Positions 33,031-41,812 of a DNA stretch of 41,867 bases are shown here, in pieces. A program made the position numbers and the translations under genes. The notes under the pieces were generated by a model. That model was not told where the DNA came from. It worked only from the letters and a program-made list of their open reading frames with translations, and did no database searches. Each line of letters opens with the position of its first letter. The first letter of the stretch is position 1. Source of the stretch: Flavivirga aquimarina (lineage in GTDB: Bacteria; Bacteroidota; Bacteroidia; Flavobacteriales; Flavobacteriaceae); assembly GCF_030540835.1 (NCBI RefSeq), contig NZ_JAUOEK010000173.1:1-41867 (forward strand), given 5' to 3'.

Positions 33031-35493
33031 TTAAAACTTCATAGTAGTTCTTACATTAAAAACTCTTGGTGTTAAATAATTAGGGATAGCGTATTGGCGT
33101 TTACTATAGACGTCTCTTACCCAAGTATTTGTTATAGAATTTTGTGCATCAAACATATTATAAATTTCAAACCCGAAAGACAGCTCTTTAAAAGGTTTTT
33201 TCCAACCCCTATTAAATTGTTTTTTATTATCTACAAGTACATACTGTAAACCTAAATCGGCACGTTTGTAATCTGGTAACCTGTTTTGGTACTCGTAAGG
33301 ATCAGCGTAACTGGGAGAGCCTCCTGGCACTCCGGTATTATAAACCAAATTCAAGTATATTTTCATGCTTGGTACATTTGGCACATAGTCTTGAAACAGA
33401 GCAGCTATTTTTAAACGTTGGTCAGTAGGCCTGGCTATATAGCCCCTGTTATCTATATTTTCTTCGGTTTTTAGATATCCAAAACTAAACCATGATTCGG
33501 TACCCGGAACAAATTCACCATTTAATCGCATATCCAATCCATAGGCATAGGCTTTGGCATTATTATTTGCCCGATAACGGATACGTACATTTTCTATAGT
33601 ATATGGATTTACATTAGTCAGATCTTTATAATAAGCCTCAGTAGTTAGCTTAAAAGGACGATCCCACATTTTAAAACTATAATCATTTCCCAATACGACA
33701 TGAAATGATCGTTGTGCTTTTACGTTTGGTAGCACAGTACCAGTAGCATCACGAAGTTCTCTGTAAAAAGGAGGTTGGTAATACAAGCCTGTAGCAACTC
33801 TAAAAAGCATGTCTTTTTCCCAATCAGGTTTAATAGTAAATTGTGCTCTGGGACTAAATACGGTTTGATTTGTTGATGTAATGCCTGTTCCTTTAACCCC
33901 CCAATTATGTGCTCTAACACCCGCATTATACCAGACATCACTTGTTCCTAACGTAGTACGTTTACTCCATTGCACATAGGCTTGTAATCTGTTTATTTGC
34001 GTGTTATTAGTTGTTCTTACATTTTGGAATGCTTCTAATGGACCGTTGTAAGGAACATAAGGTTGTTCATTTACAGGTATGGTTCTTGGCGGTCTAATTG
34101 AGAATCCTGCAGAATCAATAACTTCCCATTCAATTAAACGATCACGAATATCTTCATTGGTATATTTTACAGACCATTCAATTCTATGATCCTCAATATT
34201 TAAATCACCTTTATGTTCTATGTTAGTTATTAGAGCGTCTAAATCATTCCGGCCATGATTAAGTTGACTACCAATACCTTCACTAAATTCAACTTCTCCT
34301 AAATTTTCGTCACCAATATTTGTATTTACTTCTCCTAATCTGTATTGTGCCAAAATATCAAAATGCTCTTCTTCGGTGGTGTGATAAGTAGAAGTTATAA
34401 GTTTGAGCGTTAAATTATCATTAGCATAATAAGTGCCTTTAAAAGCACCAAAATATGTTTGATATTGGTCTTTTTCCTGCCCTTCATAAAATACTAATAG
34501 CGCAATAGGATCGCTTAGTGTACCAAAATTGGTTTGTCTGGTTTGTGGCTCATAATTGTACTTGTTTATTGAGGCATTTCCTAAAAAACTTAAATGAAAT
34601 TTATTTGTGAATTTATAAGTGAAAAATGCTTGAGCGTCTGCAAATGTAGGATTGAAGTTAGTTTCGGTTTCTTTGGCGTTTACTAGTAAACTATTATCAC
34701 GATAGCGAATGCCTGTAATTGAGGTGAATTTTGAGTCCTCACTTATGGTCTCAACAGAAAGACTTCCTCCCAGCAGACTTAAATCAGCATTTATTTCAAA
34801 TTGATATGGCGTTTTGTATGTAATATCCAGTACAGATGATAGCTTGTCTCCATATTTGGCTTGAAATCCACCAGCAGAAAAATCGACGTTTTGTACTAAA
34901 TTTGTATTTACAAAACTTAAACCTTCTTGCTGCCCAGAACGTATTAAAAATGGGCGATACACTTCAATACCATTAACGTAAACTAAGTTTTCGTCGTAAT
35001 TACCACCACGTACCGAGTATTGTGTGCTTAATTCATTGTTGTTGCTTACTCCTGGAAGTGTTAACAATAAATTTTCTACTCCGGCATTGGCACCAGGGAT
35101 TTTTCTAATGGTTTCGGGTTTTAAAGTAATAATACCTTCAACGTCTTTGCGTCTGTTATTTGTTACAACAACGGTAGCAATTTGTTCAATAGAAGTACTC
35201 ATTACTGGGTTGAACTCGTATTCCTCTCCGCTTTTTAAATGAAAGGTACTAACAATTTTTTTGTGTGAAAGATGCGTAAATTCAACTACAACATCTCGAT
35301 TAGCTTCAATTTCAAAAATATAAAAGCCATTTGTATTAGTTACAGTTCCACGGTTTCCTGTTTTGATATTTACTTTTTCAACAGGCTGGTTATTTTCATC
35401 TAATATAACACCTTTAATTGTTGCTGTTTGCGAATAACTAACAGTAATTATGAAAAAAAATATAAAAGAAGTTAATAATAGTTTTGTTTTCAA
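33031..35493 (-). CDS. TonB-dependent receptor with carboxypeptidase-like N-terminal domain, TTG start
   Basis: An outer-membrane active transporter of about 820 residues. The frame reaches a TTG at 35550, but no ATG is available near the N-terminus. The TTG at 35493 gives MKTKLLLTSFIFFFIITVSY, an ideal signal peptide, and falls 13 bp after the M23 gene stop; the longer form would overlap that gene. After the signal come a carboxypeptidase-D regulatory-like domain (ATIKGVILDENNQPVEKVNI, about 24-105), a plug (VENLLLTLPGVSNNNELSTQ, then NGIEVYRPFLIRSG), and a 22-strand-type barrel ending in LTPRVFNVRTTMKF. No SusD partner is adjacent, so a SusC role is unlikely. The substrate is unknown. Confidence 0.88.
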   Translation of the reverse strand: MKTKLLLTSFIFFFIITVSYSQTATIKGVILDENNQPVEKVNIKTGNRGTVTNTNGFYIFEIEANRDVVVEFTHLSHKKIVSTFHLKSGEEYEFNPVMSTSIEQIATVVVTNNRRKDVEGIITLKPETIRKIPGANAGVENLLLTLPGVSNNNELSTQYSVRGGNYDENLVYVNGIEVYRPFLIRSGQQEGLSFVNTNLVQNVDFSAGGFQAKYGDKLSSVLDITYKTPYQFEINADLSLLGGSLSVETISEDSKFTSITGIRYRDNSLLVNAKETETNFNPTFADAQAFFTYKFTNKFHLSFLGNASINKYNYEPQTRQTNFGTLSDPIALLVFYEGQEKDQYQTYFGAFKGTYYANDNLTLKLITSTYHTTEEEHFDILAQYRLGEVNTNIGDENLGEVEFSEGIGSQLNHGRNDLDALITNIEHKGDLNIEDHRIEWSVKYTNEDIRDRLIEWEVIDSAGFSIRPPRTIPVNEQPYVPYNGPLEAFQNVRTTNNTQINRLQAYVQWSKRTTLGTSDVWYNAGVRAHNWGVKGTGITSTNQTVFSPRAQFTIKPDWEKDMLFRVATGLYYQPPFYRELRDATGTVLPNVKAQRSFHVVLGNDYSFKMWDRPFKLTTEAYYKDLTNVNPYTIENVRIRYRANNNAKAYAYGLDMRLNGEFVPGTESWFSFGYLKTEENIDNRGYIARPTDQRLKIAALFQDYVPNVPSMKIYLNLVYNTGVPGGSPSYADPYEYQNRLPDYKRADLGLQYVLVDNKKQFNRGWKKPFKELSFGFEIYNMFDAQNSITNTWVRDVYSKRQYAIPNYLTPRVFNVRTTMKF

Positions 35494-35506
35494 AAGCGTA
35501 CAAAAT

Positions 35507-37192
35507 TTATTTTCGATAAAATAACGTTTCAAAAGTAGAATTATTTCCAAGATTATCTGTAACTATTACCTTTAAATTATTTTTAGTATCCGTAATGATG
35601 CCATCATTAAAATCGTGAGTAAGTGTTTTTGTTTTATAATCGTATTCCATTAAAATCCATTTACCGTTTACTGTAGCTCTATATTTGGAAATTCCGGAAA
35701 GCTTGTCATCAATTTTAATTTTTAAGTAACGATATTTACTTAACCACTGCCCGTCTTTAAAATTTTTGGCCGTAATTATAGGTTTTATACTATCTGTAGC
35801 TAAAGTAAATGTCCCTAACGTTTTTGTACTCGCTATTAAAAGCTTTCCTTTTCTTTTAGTAGATGTATAAATTGGAAATTTGTTGTAATTTGATAAACGC
35901 GCGATGTATAATTTAGAGATATCTTTATCTGTATATGCACTTACATCATATGTAATATTGAATTTTTTCTTAGCAGCTACAACATTTTTATGCAAAAAAA
36001 GTGTATCGTTTTTTACTTCAAAATCAATGTAAAAATCATCATAAAACGTATTCTTATATAAATCAACAGAAACGTTTCCTTTCTTTAAATGGATTGCTTT
36101 ATTAGCTTCTATATGATAAGGTGTTATAACTTTTTTTTGTGGCTCGGAGATACAGTCTTTTGTGCCTTTTATATGTATGGTTACCCATGACTCATTATTT
36201 TTATAATCGGTAACTCTAACTTTATATACCGAATATGTGCTATCCTGTATAGATAAATAGCCATTATTTGTTACAGATTTATAGATACTTAACGGATTGT
36301 TTTTTTTGAATAATTTCTGAATGCGTTGTTTTTTCGTAGTGAAATGCTCGTAATCGATAAGTTGGTTGATGTGCTTGGTTTCGCTAAACGAGAACGTTCT
36401 AAAATCTAATTCGAAATTTTGCCTGCCATTAAAAAAGGTCCGAATGTTGTAAACACCATTAGAATTTGCTGCTAAATCCTGTCTATCTATAGTTTCAATA
36501 CCAAAACCAATGTTTCCGTAGGCTTCTATATTTTTAATAGTATAATCACCATTTTTTAGTGGAATTAATTGTAACTTTTGTTTGGTACTAGCTTTGTTTA
36601 CAAAAGATTTTTCATCTAAAGGGTACGCATAAATCGATTTTATGATGGGATTTGTAGAATCTTTTACATCCATGCCAAAAAGCATTGGGTTTATAGGGCG
36701 TTCCTCTTTATCGCGAATTTCGAAATGTAAATGTGGCCCTCCAGAGCCTCCTGTATTTCCACTATAACCTACAATACTGTTTTTTATAACTGGTAAGGTT
36801 TCTGCATTGGGAAATAACTCGATTTCAAACGATTCTTTTTCGTATTGATGCTTTTTAATATAAGCTTCAATATCCGGAGCAAATTTCTGTAAATGTGCAT
36901 AAACCGTAGTGTAGCCATTTGGGTGCGTTATATACAATGCTTTTCCGTAACCGTAATGAGATACTTTTATTCGGCTTACAAACCCGCTGGCCGAAGCTTT
37001 TATTTTTAAACCAGTGCGCTGTTGTGTTTTTATATCTAAACCAGAATGAAAATGATTAGAACGCAATTCGGCAAATGTACCGGACAATATTAAAGGAACC
37101 TCTAGCGGGCTATTAAAATAATCCTGAGGATAATTGTTTTGAGCATTTAAAAAAAATGAAAATGCAATAAAAAGAAATAGTGTAAATCGCAT
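35507..37192 (-). CDS. M23-family metallopeptidase
   Basis: A 561-residue exported LytM-type peptidase with an N-terminal signal peptide (MRFTLFLFIAFSFFLNAQN). The LytM/M23 domain lies at residues about 40-170: H-S-G-L-D (first zinc His and Asp, within NHFHSGLDIKTQQ), and the G-P-H-L-H-F-E motif near 154 with the other zinc and catalytic histidines. The large C-terminal part is beta-rich, without a recognised family, and includes a late FTLATDSIKPIITAKNF repeat-like region. It probably trims peptidoglycan or cross-bridges in the periplasm. It shares an operon with the TonB-dependent receptor downstream (13-bp gap). Confidence 0.9.
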   Translation of the reverse strand: MRFTLFLFIAFSFFLNAQNNYPQDYFNSPLEVPLILSGTFAELRSNHFHSGLDIKTQQRTGLKIKASASGFVSRIKVSHYGYGKALYITHPNGYTTVYAHLQKFAPDIEAYIKKHQYEKESFEIELFPNAETLPVIKNSIVGYSGNTGGSGGPHLHFEIRDKEERPINPMLFGMDVKDSTNPIIKSIYAYPLDEKSFVNKASTKQKLQLIPLKNGDYTIKNIEAYGNIGFGIETIDRQDLAANSNGVYNIRTFFNGRQNFELDFRTFSFSETKHINQLIDYEHFTTKKQRIQKLFKKNNPLSIYKSVTNNGYLSIQDSTYSVYKVRVTDYKNNESWVTIHIKGTKDCISEPQKKVITPYHIEANKAIHLKKGNVSVDLYKNTFYDDFYIDFEVKNDTLFLHKNVVAAKKKFNITYDVSAYTDKDISKLYIARLSNYNKFPIYTSTKRKGKLLIASTKTLGTFTLATDSIKPIITAKNFKDGQWLSKYRYLKIKIDDKLSGISKYRATVNGKWILMEYDYKTKTLTHDFNDGIITDTKNNLKVIVTDNLGNNSTFETLFYRK

Positions 37193-37322
37193 AGAAAAGT
37201 ATTACGGCTAAAATATTAATTTGAAATGGATATGCAAAGAATAAAACAATAATCAGACCATAATCAAACTATTTGTTGAAAATGGGTGATAATGAAAGAT
37301 TTGAAATTTTATGAAAAAACAA

Positions 37323-37353
37323 TTGTAATTTATAAACAGGTATGTTAACTTTG
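37323..37353 (+). promoter_or_regulatory. Promoter of the coiled-coil/zapA operon
   Basis: TTG (37323-37325) and TAACTTTG (37346-37353) are spaced by 20 bp, close to the Bacteroidetes TTG-N19-TAnnTTTG pattern. Initiation near 37357 leaves a short leader before the ATG at 37378. Confidence 0.6.
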
Positions 37354-37377
37354 TGAGATAAGTATTGAAATTTGTAA

Positions 37378-37668
37378 ATGAGTAATATTGAAGATATTGT
37401 AGATTCTTTAGAAAACAAGATTAGCAAAGTATTACACAAATTAGAGCTTTTAAAAAATGCTAATTCTAAATTAAAAGAAGAATTAGAAGTTTCGAAACAA
37501 GAAATTCAAAACCAAAAATCACTTAATGTGAGTTTGGAAGAAAAGTACGAAGCTTTAAAAGTAGCAAATACAATACTTGGTAGTGACGATAATAAAAGAG
37601 AAACGAAGCTTAAAATAAATGCACTAATAAGAGAGATAGATCATTGTATTACACAACTCTCAGATTAA
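37378..37668 (+). CDS. Coiled-coil protein upstream of zapA (ZapB-like)
   Basis: A 96-residue protein that is nearly all alpha-helical coiled coil (residues 5-70; heptads through ENKISKVLHKLELLKNANSK and LKEELEVSKQEIQNQKSLN), with a short basic C-terminal part (KINALIREIDHCITQLSD). It is 14 bp upstream of zapA and probably co-transcribed. Length, structure and position recall ZapB, the coiled-coil partner of ZapA at the division septum in enterobacteria, but ZapB itself is not conserved in Bacteroidetes, so this is analogy. It is common in flavobacteria in this place. Confidence 0.7.
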   Translation: MSNIEDIVDSLENKISKVLHKLELLKNANSKLKEELEVSKQEIQNQKSLNVSLEEKYEALKVANTILGSDDNKRETKLKINALIREIDHCITQLSD

Positions 37669-37682
37669 TGTAACATAATTCA

Positions 37683-37976
37683 ATGTCAGAAAAGCTTAAA
37701 ATAAAGCTCTCTATAGCTAATAGAGTATATCCTTTAACTATTGAAGCAAATCAAGAAGAAGGATTGCGTAGAGCTGCTAAGAATATTGAGGTTATGATTA
37801 AACAGTTTGAGCAAAGTTATTCTGTTCGAGATAAACAAGATGTTTTAGCCATGTGCGCATTGCAATTTGCATCTCAAGTAGAGCAGAAGTCTATTGATAA
37901 AGAGAATGTAAATGAACATGTAGCGGAAAAGCTAATAGAGCTTAATGACTTATTACATTCGCATTTAATCTCTTAA
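37683..37976 (+). CDS. zapA: Cell division protein ZapA
   Basis: A 97-residue ZapA. The N-terminal beta region (KIKLSIANRVYPLTIEANQE) and GLRRAAKNIEVMIKQFEQSY lead into the long helix DVLAMCALQFASQVEQKSID, as in known ZapA tetramers that cross-link FtsZ protofilaments at midcell. Length is typical. It lies between the coiled-coil gene and the 6S-like RNA, and this zapA-6S order also occurs in enterobacteria (zapA-ssrS). Confidence 0.92.
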   Translation: MSEKLKIKLSIANRVYPLTIEANQEEGLRRAAKNIEVMIKQFEQSYSVRDKQDVLAMCALQFASQVEQKSIDKENVNEHVAEKLIELNDLLHSHLIS

Positions 37977-38000
37977 CGTTCTTTAAAATAAAATAAAAGT

Positions 38001-38193
38001 TACTGCCTACATTGGTTATTTTTTTTGATAAACTCAACGTTAATTCTTTAAAAAGGGTGAGTTTAAGCTGTAAAAGCATGCTGCTAGTATTGATTTATTT
38101 CAATACTTGAGCAGACCCTTGATCAGTTTGTTAGCCCTAAACTTGTTTTTAAGGAGTTTATACAAAACTTTATACTGGTGTAGGCTTTTTTAT
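38001..38193 (+). ncRNA. ssrS: 6S RNA, 6S-Flavo type
   Basis: The zapA-rny gap folds as a long 6S-like hairpin. The closing stem pairs 38005-38016 with 38174-38185 (12 consecutive pairs, three G-U). A second helix pairs ATAAACTC (38028-38035) with GAGTTTAT (38154-38161). Internal helices are AAGGGT (38053-38058) with ACCCTT (38115-38120) and the terminal hairpin AGTATTG (38086-38092) with CAATACT (38101-38107). The closing stem is followed by a T6 run (38186-38191), giving a terminator. The large unpaired central bubble would mimic an open promoter and bind RNA polymerase holoenzyme. Size (about 190 nt), strand and zapA neighbour all fit the 6S-Flavo family; ends are approximate. Confidence 0.8.
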
Positions 38194-38215
38194 ATATACT
38201 AACTAATTAATTACG

Positions 38216-39790
38216 ATGGATAACTCAATTATATACGCAGTAGTAGGTGCTGTTTTAGGGCTTATAATAGGCTTTATTATAGCAAAAAGAGTTGAAAAGA
38301 ATAATGCCTCTAAACTGGTAAAGGAAGCGAAAAAGAATGCCGATTTAATTTTTAAAGAAGCGAAAGGAGAAGGAGAAAGACTTAAAAAAGATAAAATTCT
38401 TCAAGCTAAAGAAAAATTTATAGAACTAAAGTCAGAACATGAAAAAGTAATCTTGTCGAGAGATAAGAAAATGGCTGAAGCCGAAAAGCGTACACGCGAT
38501 AAAGAATCACAAATATCAAATGAACTTTCAAAAAACAAAAAGCTTAATGAAAGTATAGAAAATAAAATAAAAGATTACAATCATAGGCTGGATGTTCTTG
38601 ATAAGAAGCAAGAGGCAATAGATAAACTCCATAAAAACCAAGTACAGCAATTAGAGGTGATTTCCAGTCTTTCTGCAGAAGAAGCCAAGGAGCAATTAGT
38701 AGAATCTTTAAAAGGAGAGGCTAAAAATGATGCAATGGCATACATTCAAAGTGCTTTAGAAGAAGCTAAGCTAACAGCAGAGCAAGATGCCAAAAAAGTT
38801 ATTATAAATACAATACAACGTATCGGGACAGAAGAAGCTGTAGATAACTGTGTGTCTGTATTTAATATTGAATCGGATGATGTTAAAGGGCGTATTATTG
38901 GTAGAGAAGGTAGAAATATTCGTGCCATTGAGGCAGCAACAGGCGTTGAAATAATAGTAGACGATACACCAGAAGCTATTATATTATCTTGTTTTGATTC
39001 TGTAAGAAGAGAAATTGCACGTTTATCATTACATAAATTAGTAACAGACGGTAGAATTCATCCGGCACGTATTGAAGAAATTGTAAGGAAAACAAAAAAG
39101 CAAATTGAACAAGAGATTATTGAAGTTGGAAAACGTACTGTAATTGATCTTGGAATACATAACTTAAACCCAGAACTTATTAAAATGGTGGGGCGTATGA
39201 AGTATCGTTCTTCATACGGACAAAACCTTCTACAACACTCACGCGAAGTAGCAAAACTTTGTGGTGTTATGGCTGCGGAATTAGGACTTAACCCAAAACT
39301 TGCTAAACGAGCTGGTTTATTACATGATATAGGTAAAGTGCCAGATGCAGAAGCAGATATGGAAACACCTCACGCTATTCTTGGAATGCAATGGGCTGAA
39401 AAATATGACGAAAAAGCAGATGTATGCAATGCTATTGGTGCGCATCACGATGAAGTTGAAATGAAATCGTTACTAGCTCCAATTGTACAAGTTTGTGATG
39501 CAATTTCTGGAGCACGTCCAGGAGCTCGTCGTCAAGTTCTTGATAGCTATATACAGCGTTTAAAGGACTTGGAAGATATTGCTTTTGGTTTTACAGGTGT
39601 TAAGAAAGCTTATGCTATTCAAGCAGGTAGAGAACTAAGGGTGATAGTTGAAAGCGAAAAAGTGGATGATCAAAAAGCAGCAGATTTATCATTTAGCATA
39701 TCTCAAAAAGTACAAACCGATATGACATATCCGGGTCAAGTTAAAGTAACAGTAATTAGAGAAACGAGAGCTGTTAATATTGCTAAGTAA
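38216..39790 (+). CDS. rny: Ribonuclease Y
   Basis: A 524-residue membrane-anchored endoribonuclease that starts mRNA decay. The N-terminus is one TM helix ([20 protein letters not shown]), followed by a long coiled coil (about 30-190), a KH RNA-binding domain ([19 protein letters not shown], about 225-243) and an HD domain with [16 protein letters not shown] and LLHDIGK, the His-Asp metal site. The length matches the family (510-525). It lies 23 bp after the end of the 6S-like RNA and may be expressed partly by read-through or from its own promoter. The stop is followed by a hairpin, 39794-39813. Confidence 0.93.
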   Translation: MDNSIIYAVVGAVLGLIIGFIIAKRVEKNNASKLVKEAKKNADLIFKEAKGEGERLKKDKILQAKEKFIELKSEHEKVILSRDKKMAEAEKRTRDKESQISNELSKNKKLNESIENKIKDYNHRLDVLDKKQEAIDKLHKNQVQQLEVISSLSAEEAKEQLVESLKGEAKNDAMAYIQSALEEAKLTAEQDAKKVIINTIQRIGTEEAVDNCVSVFNIESDDVKGRIIGREGRNIRAIEAATGVEIIVDDTPEAIILSCFDSVRREIARLSLHKLVTDGRIHPARIEEIVRKTKKQIEQEIIEVGKRTVIDLGIHNLNPELIKMVGRMKYRSSYGQNLLQHSREVAKLCGVMAAELGLNPKLAKRAGLLHDIGKVPDAEADMETPHAILGMQWAEKYDEKADVCNAIGAHHDEVEMKSLLAPIVQVCDAISGARPGARRQVLDSYIQRLKDLEDIAFGFTGVKKAYAIQAGRELRVIVESEKVDDQKAADLSFSISQKVQTDMTYPGQVKVTVIRETRAVNIAK

Positions 39791-39793
39791 TGA

Positions 39794-39813
39794 ATTCCTG
39801 CGAAGGCAGGAAT
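39794..39813. repeat. Palindromic intergenic repeat after rny
   Basis: ATTCCTGC and GCAGGAAT form a perfect 8-bp stem with loop GAAG, four bases after the rny stop. There is no T-run, so it is not a classical terminator. The sequence matches a motif I recall as widespread in flavobacterial intergenic regions, so a dispersed repeat is likely. Confidence 0.5.
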
Positions 39814-39834
39814 CTTCTGAATTGAATTAAAAAA

Positions 39835-39969
39835 AGACACGAATTACACGAATCTATATGTTATTTAGGTCACGTAGTATGAGCTAAATAAACGAATCAA
39901 GAAGCCTATATAGTATTGAAATCAATCTGTATAAAGGTCAATTGGTGAAAATTCGTGTAATTCGTGTCT
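39835..39969. repeat. Pair of 19-bp perfect inverted repeats between rny and xerD
   Basis: AGACACGAATTACACGAAT (39835-39853) recurs exactly inverted at 39951-39969, with a 97-bp spacer without ORF. Each arm contains two CACGAAT units, so a tandem substructure is present. It could form a large cruciform or be a short dispersed repeat; a related CACGAATTCAC occurs near 27926. It lies between convergent genes. Confidence 0.65.
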
Positions 39970-40023
39970 AACTTTTATTATCCATTATATGTGTTGAAGA
40001 TGCCAGTTGGATTTAATTGTCAA

Positions 40024-40920
40024 CTATTTCCTGGGATGGTATTTTTCTACAACTTTGGTTAAATGACTCTTATCTAAGTGTACATAAATTTCGGTTGTAG
40101 TAATGCTTTCGTGACCAAGCATTAGTTGTATAGACCTCAAATCGGCTTCATTTTGTAGTAAGTGAGTAGCGAACGAGTGTCTAAAAGTATGTGGAGAGAT
40201 GTTTTTCTTGAGTCCGATTTTTTCTGCTAATTGCTTAATGATAGTGAAAACCATAGCTCTGGTTAATTGTTTTCCTCGTCTATTTAAAAAAAGAGTGTCC
40301 TCGAAACCGGCTTGAATGTTTAAATGATTTCGAATTTCTTTTCTATAAATGTTAATATATTTTTGAGTAATATCAATAATAGGTACAAACCGTTGTTTAT
40401 CACCTTTTCCTGTAACCTTTATAAAGCCTTCATCAAAAAACAGATCAGAAATTTTAAGGTTAGTGAGCTCGCTAACTCGCAATCCACAACCATAAAGCGT
40501 TTCTAACATAGCGCGATTACGTTCGCCTTCTGGTTTACTTAAATCTATGGCGTTTATAATGGTGTCAATTTCTTCTTCGCTTAGTGTATCTGGTAACTTT
40601 CTGCCAATTTTTGGTGATTCAATGAGTTCTAAAGGATTTGAACTTCTATAATCTTCAAATACTAAATAACTAAAAAAACTACGCAAACCAGAAATTAAAC
40701 GTGATTGTGAACGGGCGTTTACGCTTTTAGCAACATCGTATATAAATCCTTGAATTATTTCTGTAGTAATTGTGTCTGGAGAGGCACTGATGTTGTGATT
40801 CTCTAAATAAGAAATAAGTTTTTTAACATCTCTCGAATAATTGTCAATAGAATTTTCGGATAAACCACGTTCTATCTTTAAATATAATTGATAATCTTTA
40901 AGTGCATTTTGCCATTTCAT
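40024..40920 (-). CDS. xerD: Site-specific tyrosine recombinase XerD
   Basis: A 298-residue tyrosine recombinase. The N-terminal SAM-like core-binding domain spans 1-90 (YQLYLKIERGLSENSIDNYS), and the C-terminal catalytic domain spans 110-298. All catalytic residues are visible: Arg148 in YGCGLRVSEL, Lys172 in TGKGDKQR, His244 and Arg247 in HTFRHSF, His270 in LGHESI and Tyr279 in TEIYVH. It resolves chromosome dimers at dif with XerC, probably coupled to FtsK. Length is as in known XerD proteins. The gene is monocistronic and convergent with rny. Confidence 0.93.
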   Translation of the reverse strand: MKWQNALKDYQLYLKIERGLSENSIDNYSRDVKKLISYLENHNISASPDTITTEIIQGFIYDVAKSVNARSQSRLISGLRSFFSYLVFEDYRSSNPLELIESPKIGRKLPDTLSEEEIDTIINAIDLSKPEGERNRAMLETLYGCGLRVSELTNLKISDLFFDEGFIKVTGKGDKQRFVPIIDITQKYINIYRKEIRNHLNIQAGFEDTLFLNRRGKQLTRAMVFTIIKQLAEKIGLKKNISPHTFRHSFATHLLQNEADLRSIQLMLGHESITTTEIYVHLDKSHLTKVVEKYHPRK

Positions 40921-41193
40921 GTTATGTAAAAATAAAGCAAATCTTTGGATTTTTGGCAGACAGCCCCCTTTTTAGGTTATTGTGAATTTATGTAATTGAA
41001 AATCAATAACATGAATATGTTTTGTTTAAATTGTGAGTTTTTTCTTTGTGTTTTTTGTATATAATCTGGTCTTTAAAAGCCCGATTAAAAGCATATTTAT
41101 TTGTTAAAATATACTTTTTGTCAGTTTTTGTTTTGTACTTGTAAATGAATAATTTTTATTTGTGCCTATTAATAAAAACAAACAAATCTATTT

Positions 41194-41691
41194 ATGAAAA
41201 AATTATTACTATGTGCTGCTATTGCAGTATTCGGACTTACAAATGTTAATGCTCAAGGAGGTTTTAATGCAGGAGCCAGCCTTGGTTTACCTATTGGAGA
41301 TGCGGGAGATTTTACAACATTTAATATTACTTTAGATGCAAATTATCTTTGGGGTCTTTCAGATAGTGTTGGTATTGGTGTAGCTACTGGTTATTCACAT
41401 TATTTTGGAGATTCTATTAATATAGTTACAACATCTATTGATTACGATGATCAACAATTTTTACCTATAGCTGCTGCTGGAAGATTTAACCTTTCAGATA
41501 AGTTTAAGCTTGGAGCAGATATAGGCTATGCAGTTGGTATTAATGATGATAATGATGGCGGCTTTTATTATGCACCAAAAGCTCAATATGGTGTTTCTGA
41601 GCTGATAGATATTGTATTAGCTTATAGAAGTATAAGTGTAGAAGGCGGTAGTTTTGATGCATTAACCTTAGGCGTTGAATTTGGTTTTTAA
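41194..41691 (+). CDS. Small outer-membrane beta-barrel protein
   Basis: A 165-residue protein with a Sec signal peptide (MKKLLLCAAIAVFGLTNVNAQ). The mature part is a small barrel, with alternating strands such as FNAGASLGLPIGDAG, TLDANYLWGLSDSVGIGVAT, LPIAAAGRFNLSDKFKLGAD and the C-terminal strand FDALTLGVEFGF with a final Phe that fits BAM recognition. Probably eight strands (OmpW/OmpX-like or PorT-like size). Function is unknown; such proteins are abundant in flavobacterial outer membranes. It is a single gene with a strong terminator 80 bp downstream. Confidence 0.83.
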   Translation: MKKLLLCAAIAVFGLTNVNAQGGFNAGASLGLPIGDAGDFTTFNITLDANYLWGLSDSVGIGVATGYSHYFGDSINIVTTSIDYDDQQFLPIAAAGRFNLSDKFKLGADIGYAVGINDDNDGGFYYAPKAQYGVSELIDIVLAYRSISVEGGSFDALTLGVEFGF

Positions 41692-41771
41692 GAAATTGAA
41701 TAAATTAAAAAAGAGAGACTGCTTGAAAAAGAGGCCACTGAAAAAGGTAGTTCTTTTTCAAATGTAATTTT

Positions 41772-41812
41772 AAAAGCGATTAAGAAAAAGGTAATATTTC
41801 TTAATCGCTTTT
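41772..41812 (+). terminator. Strong rho-independent terminator after the barrel protein
   Basis: A perfect 16-bp stem pairs 41772-41787 (AAAAGCGATTAAGAAA) with 41797-41812 around a 9-nt loop, ending in T-rich sequence. It terminates the outer-membrane protein gene and, by its A-rich left arm, probably also transcription from the right. Confidence 0.92.
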
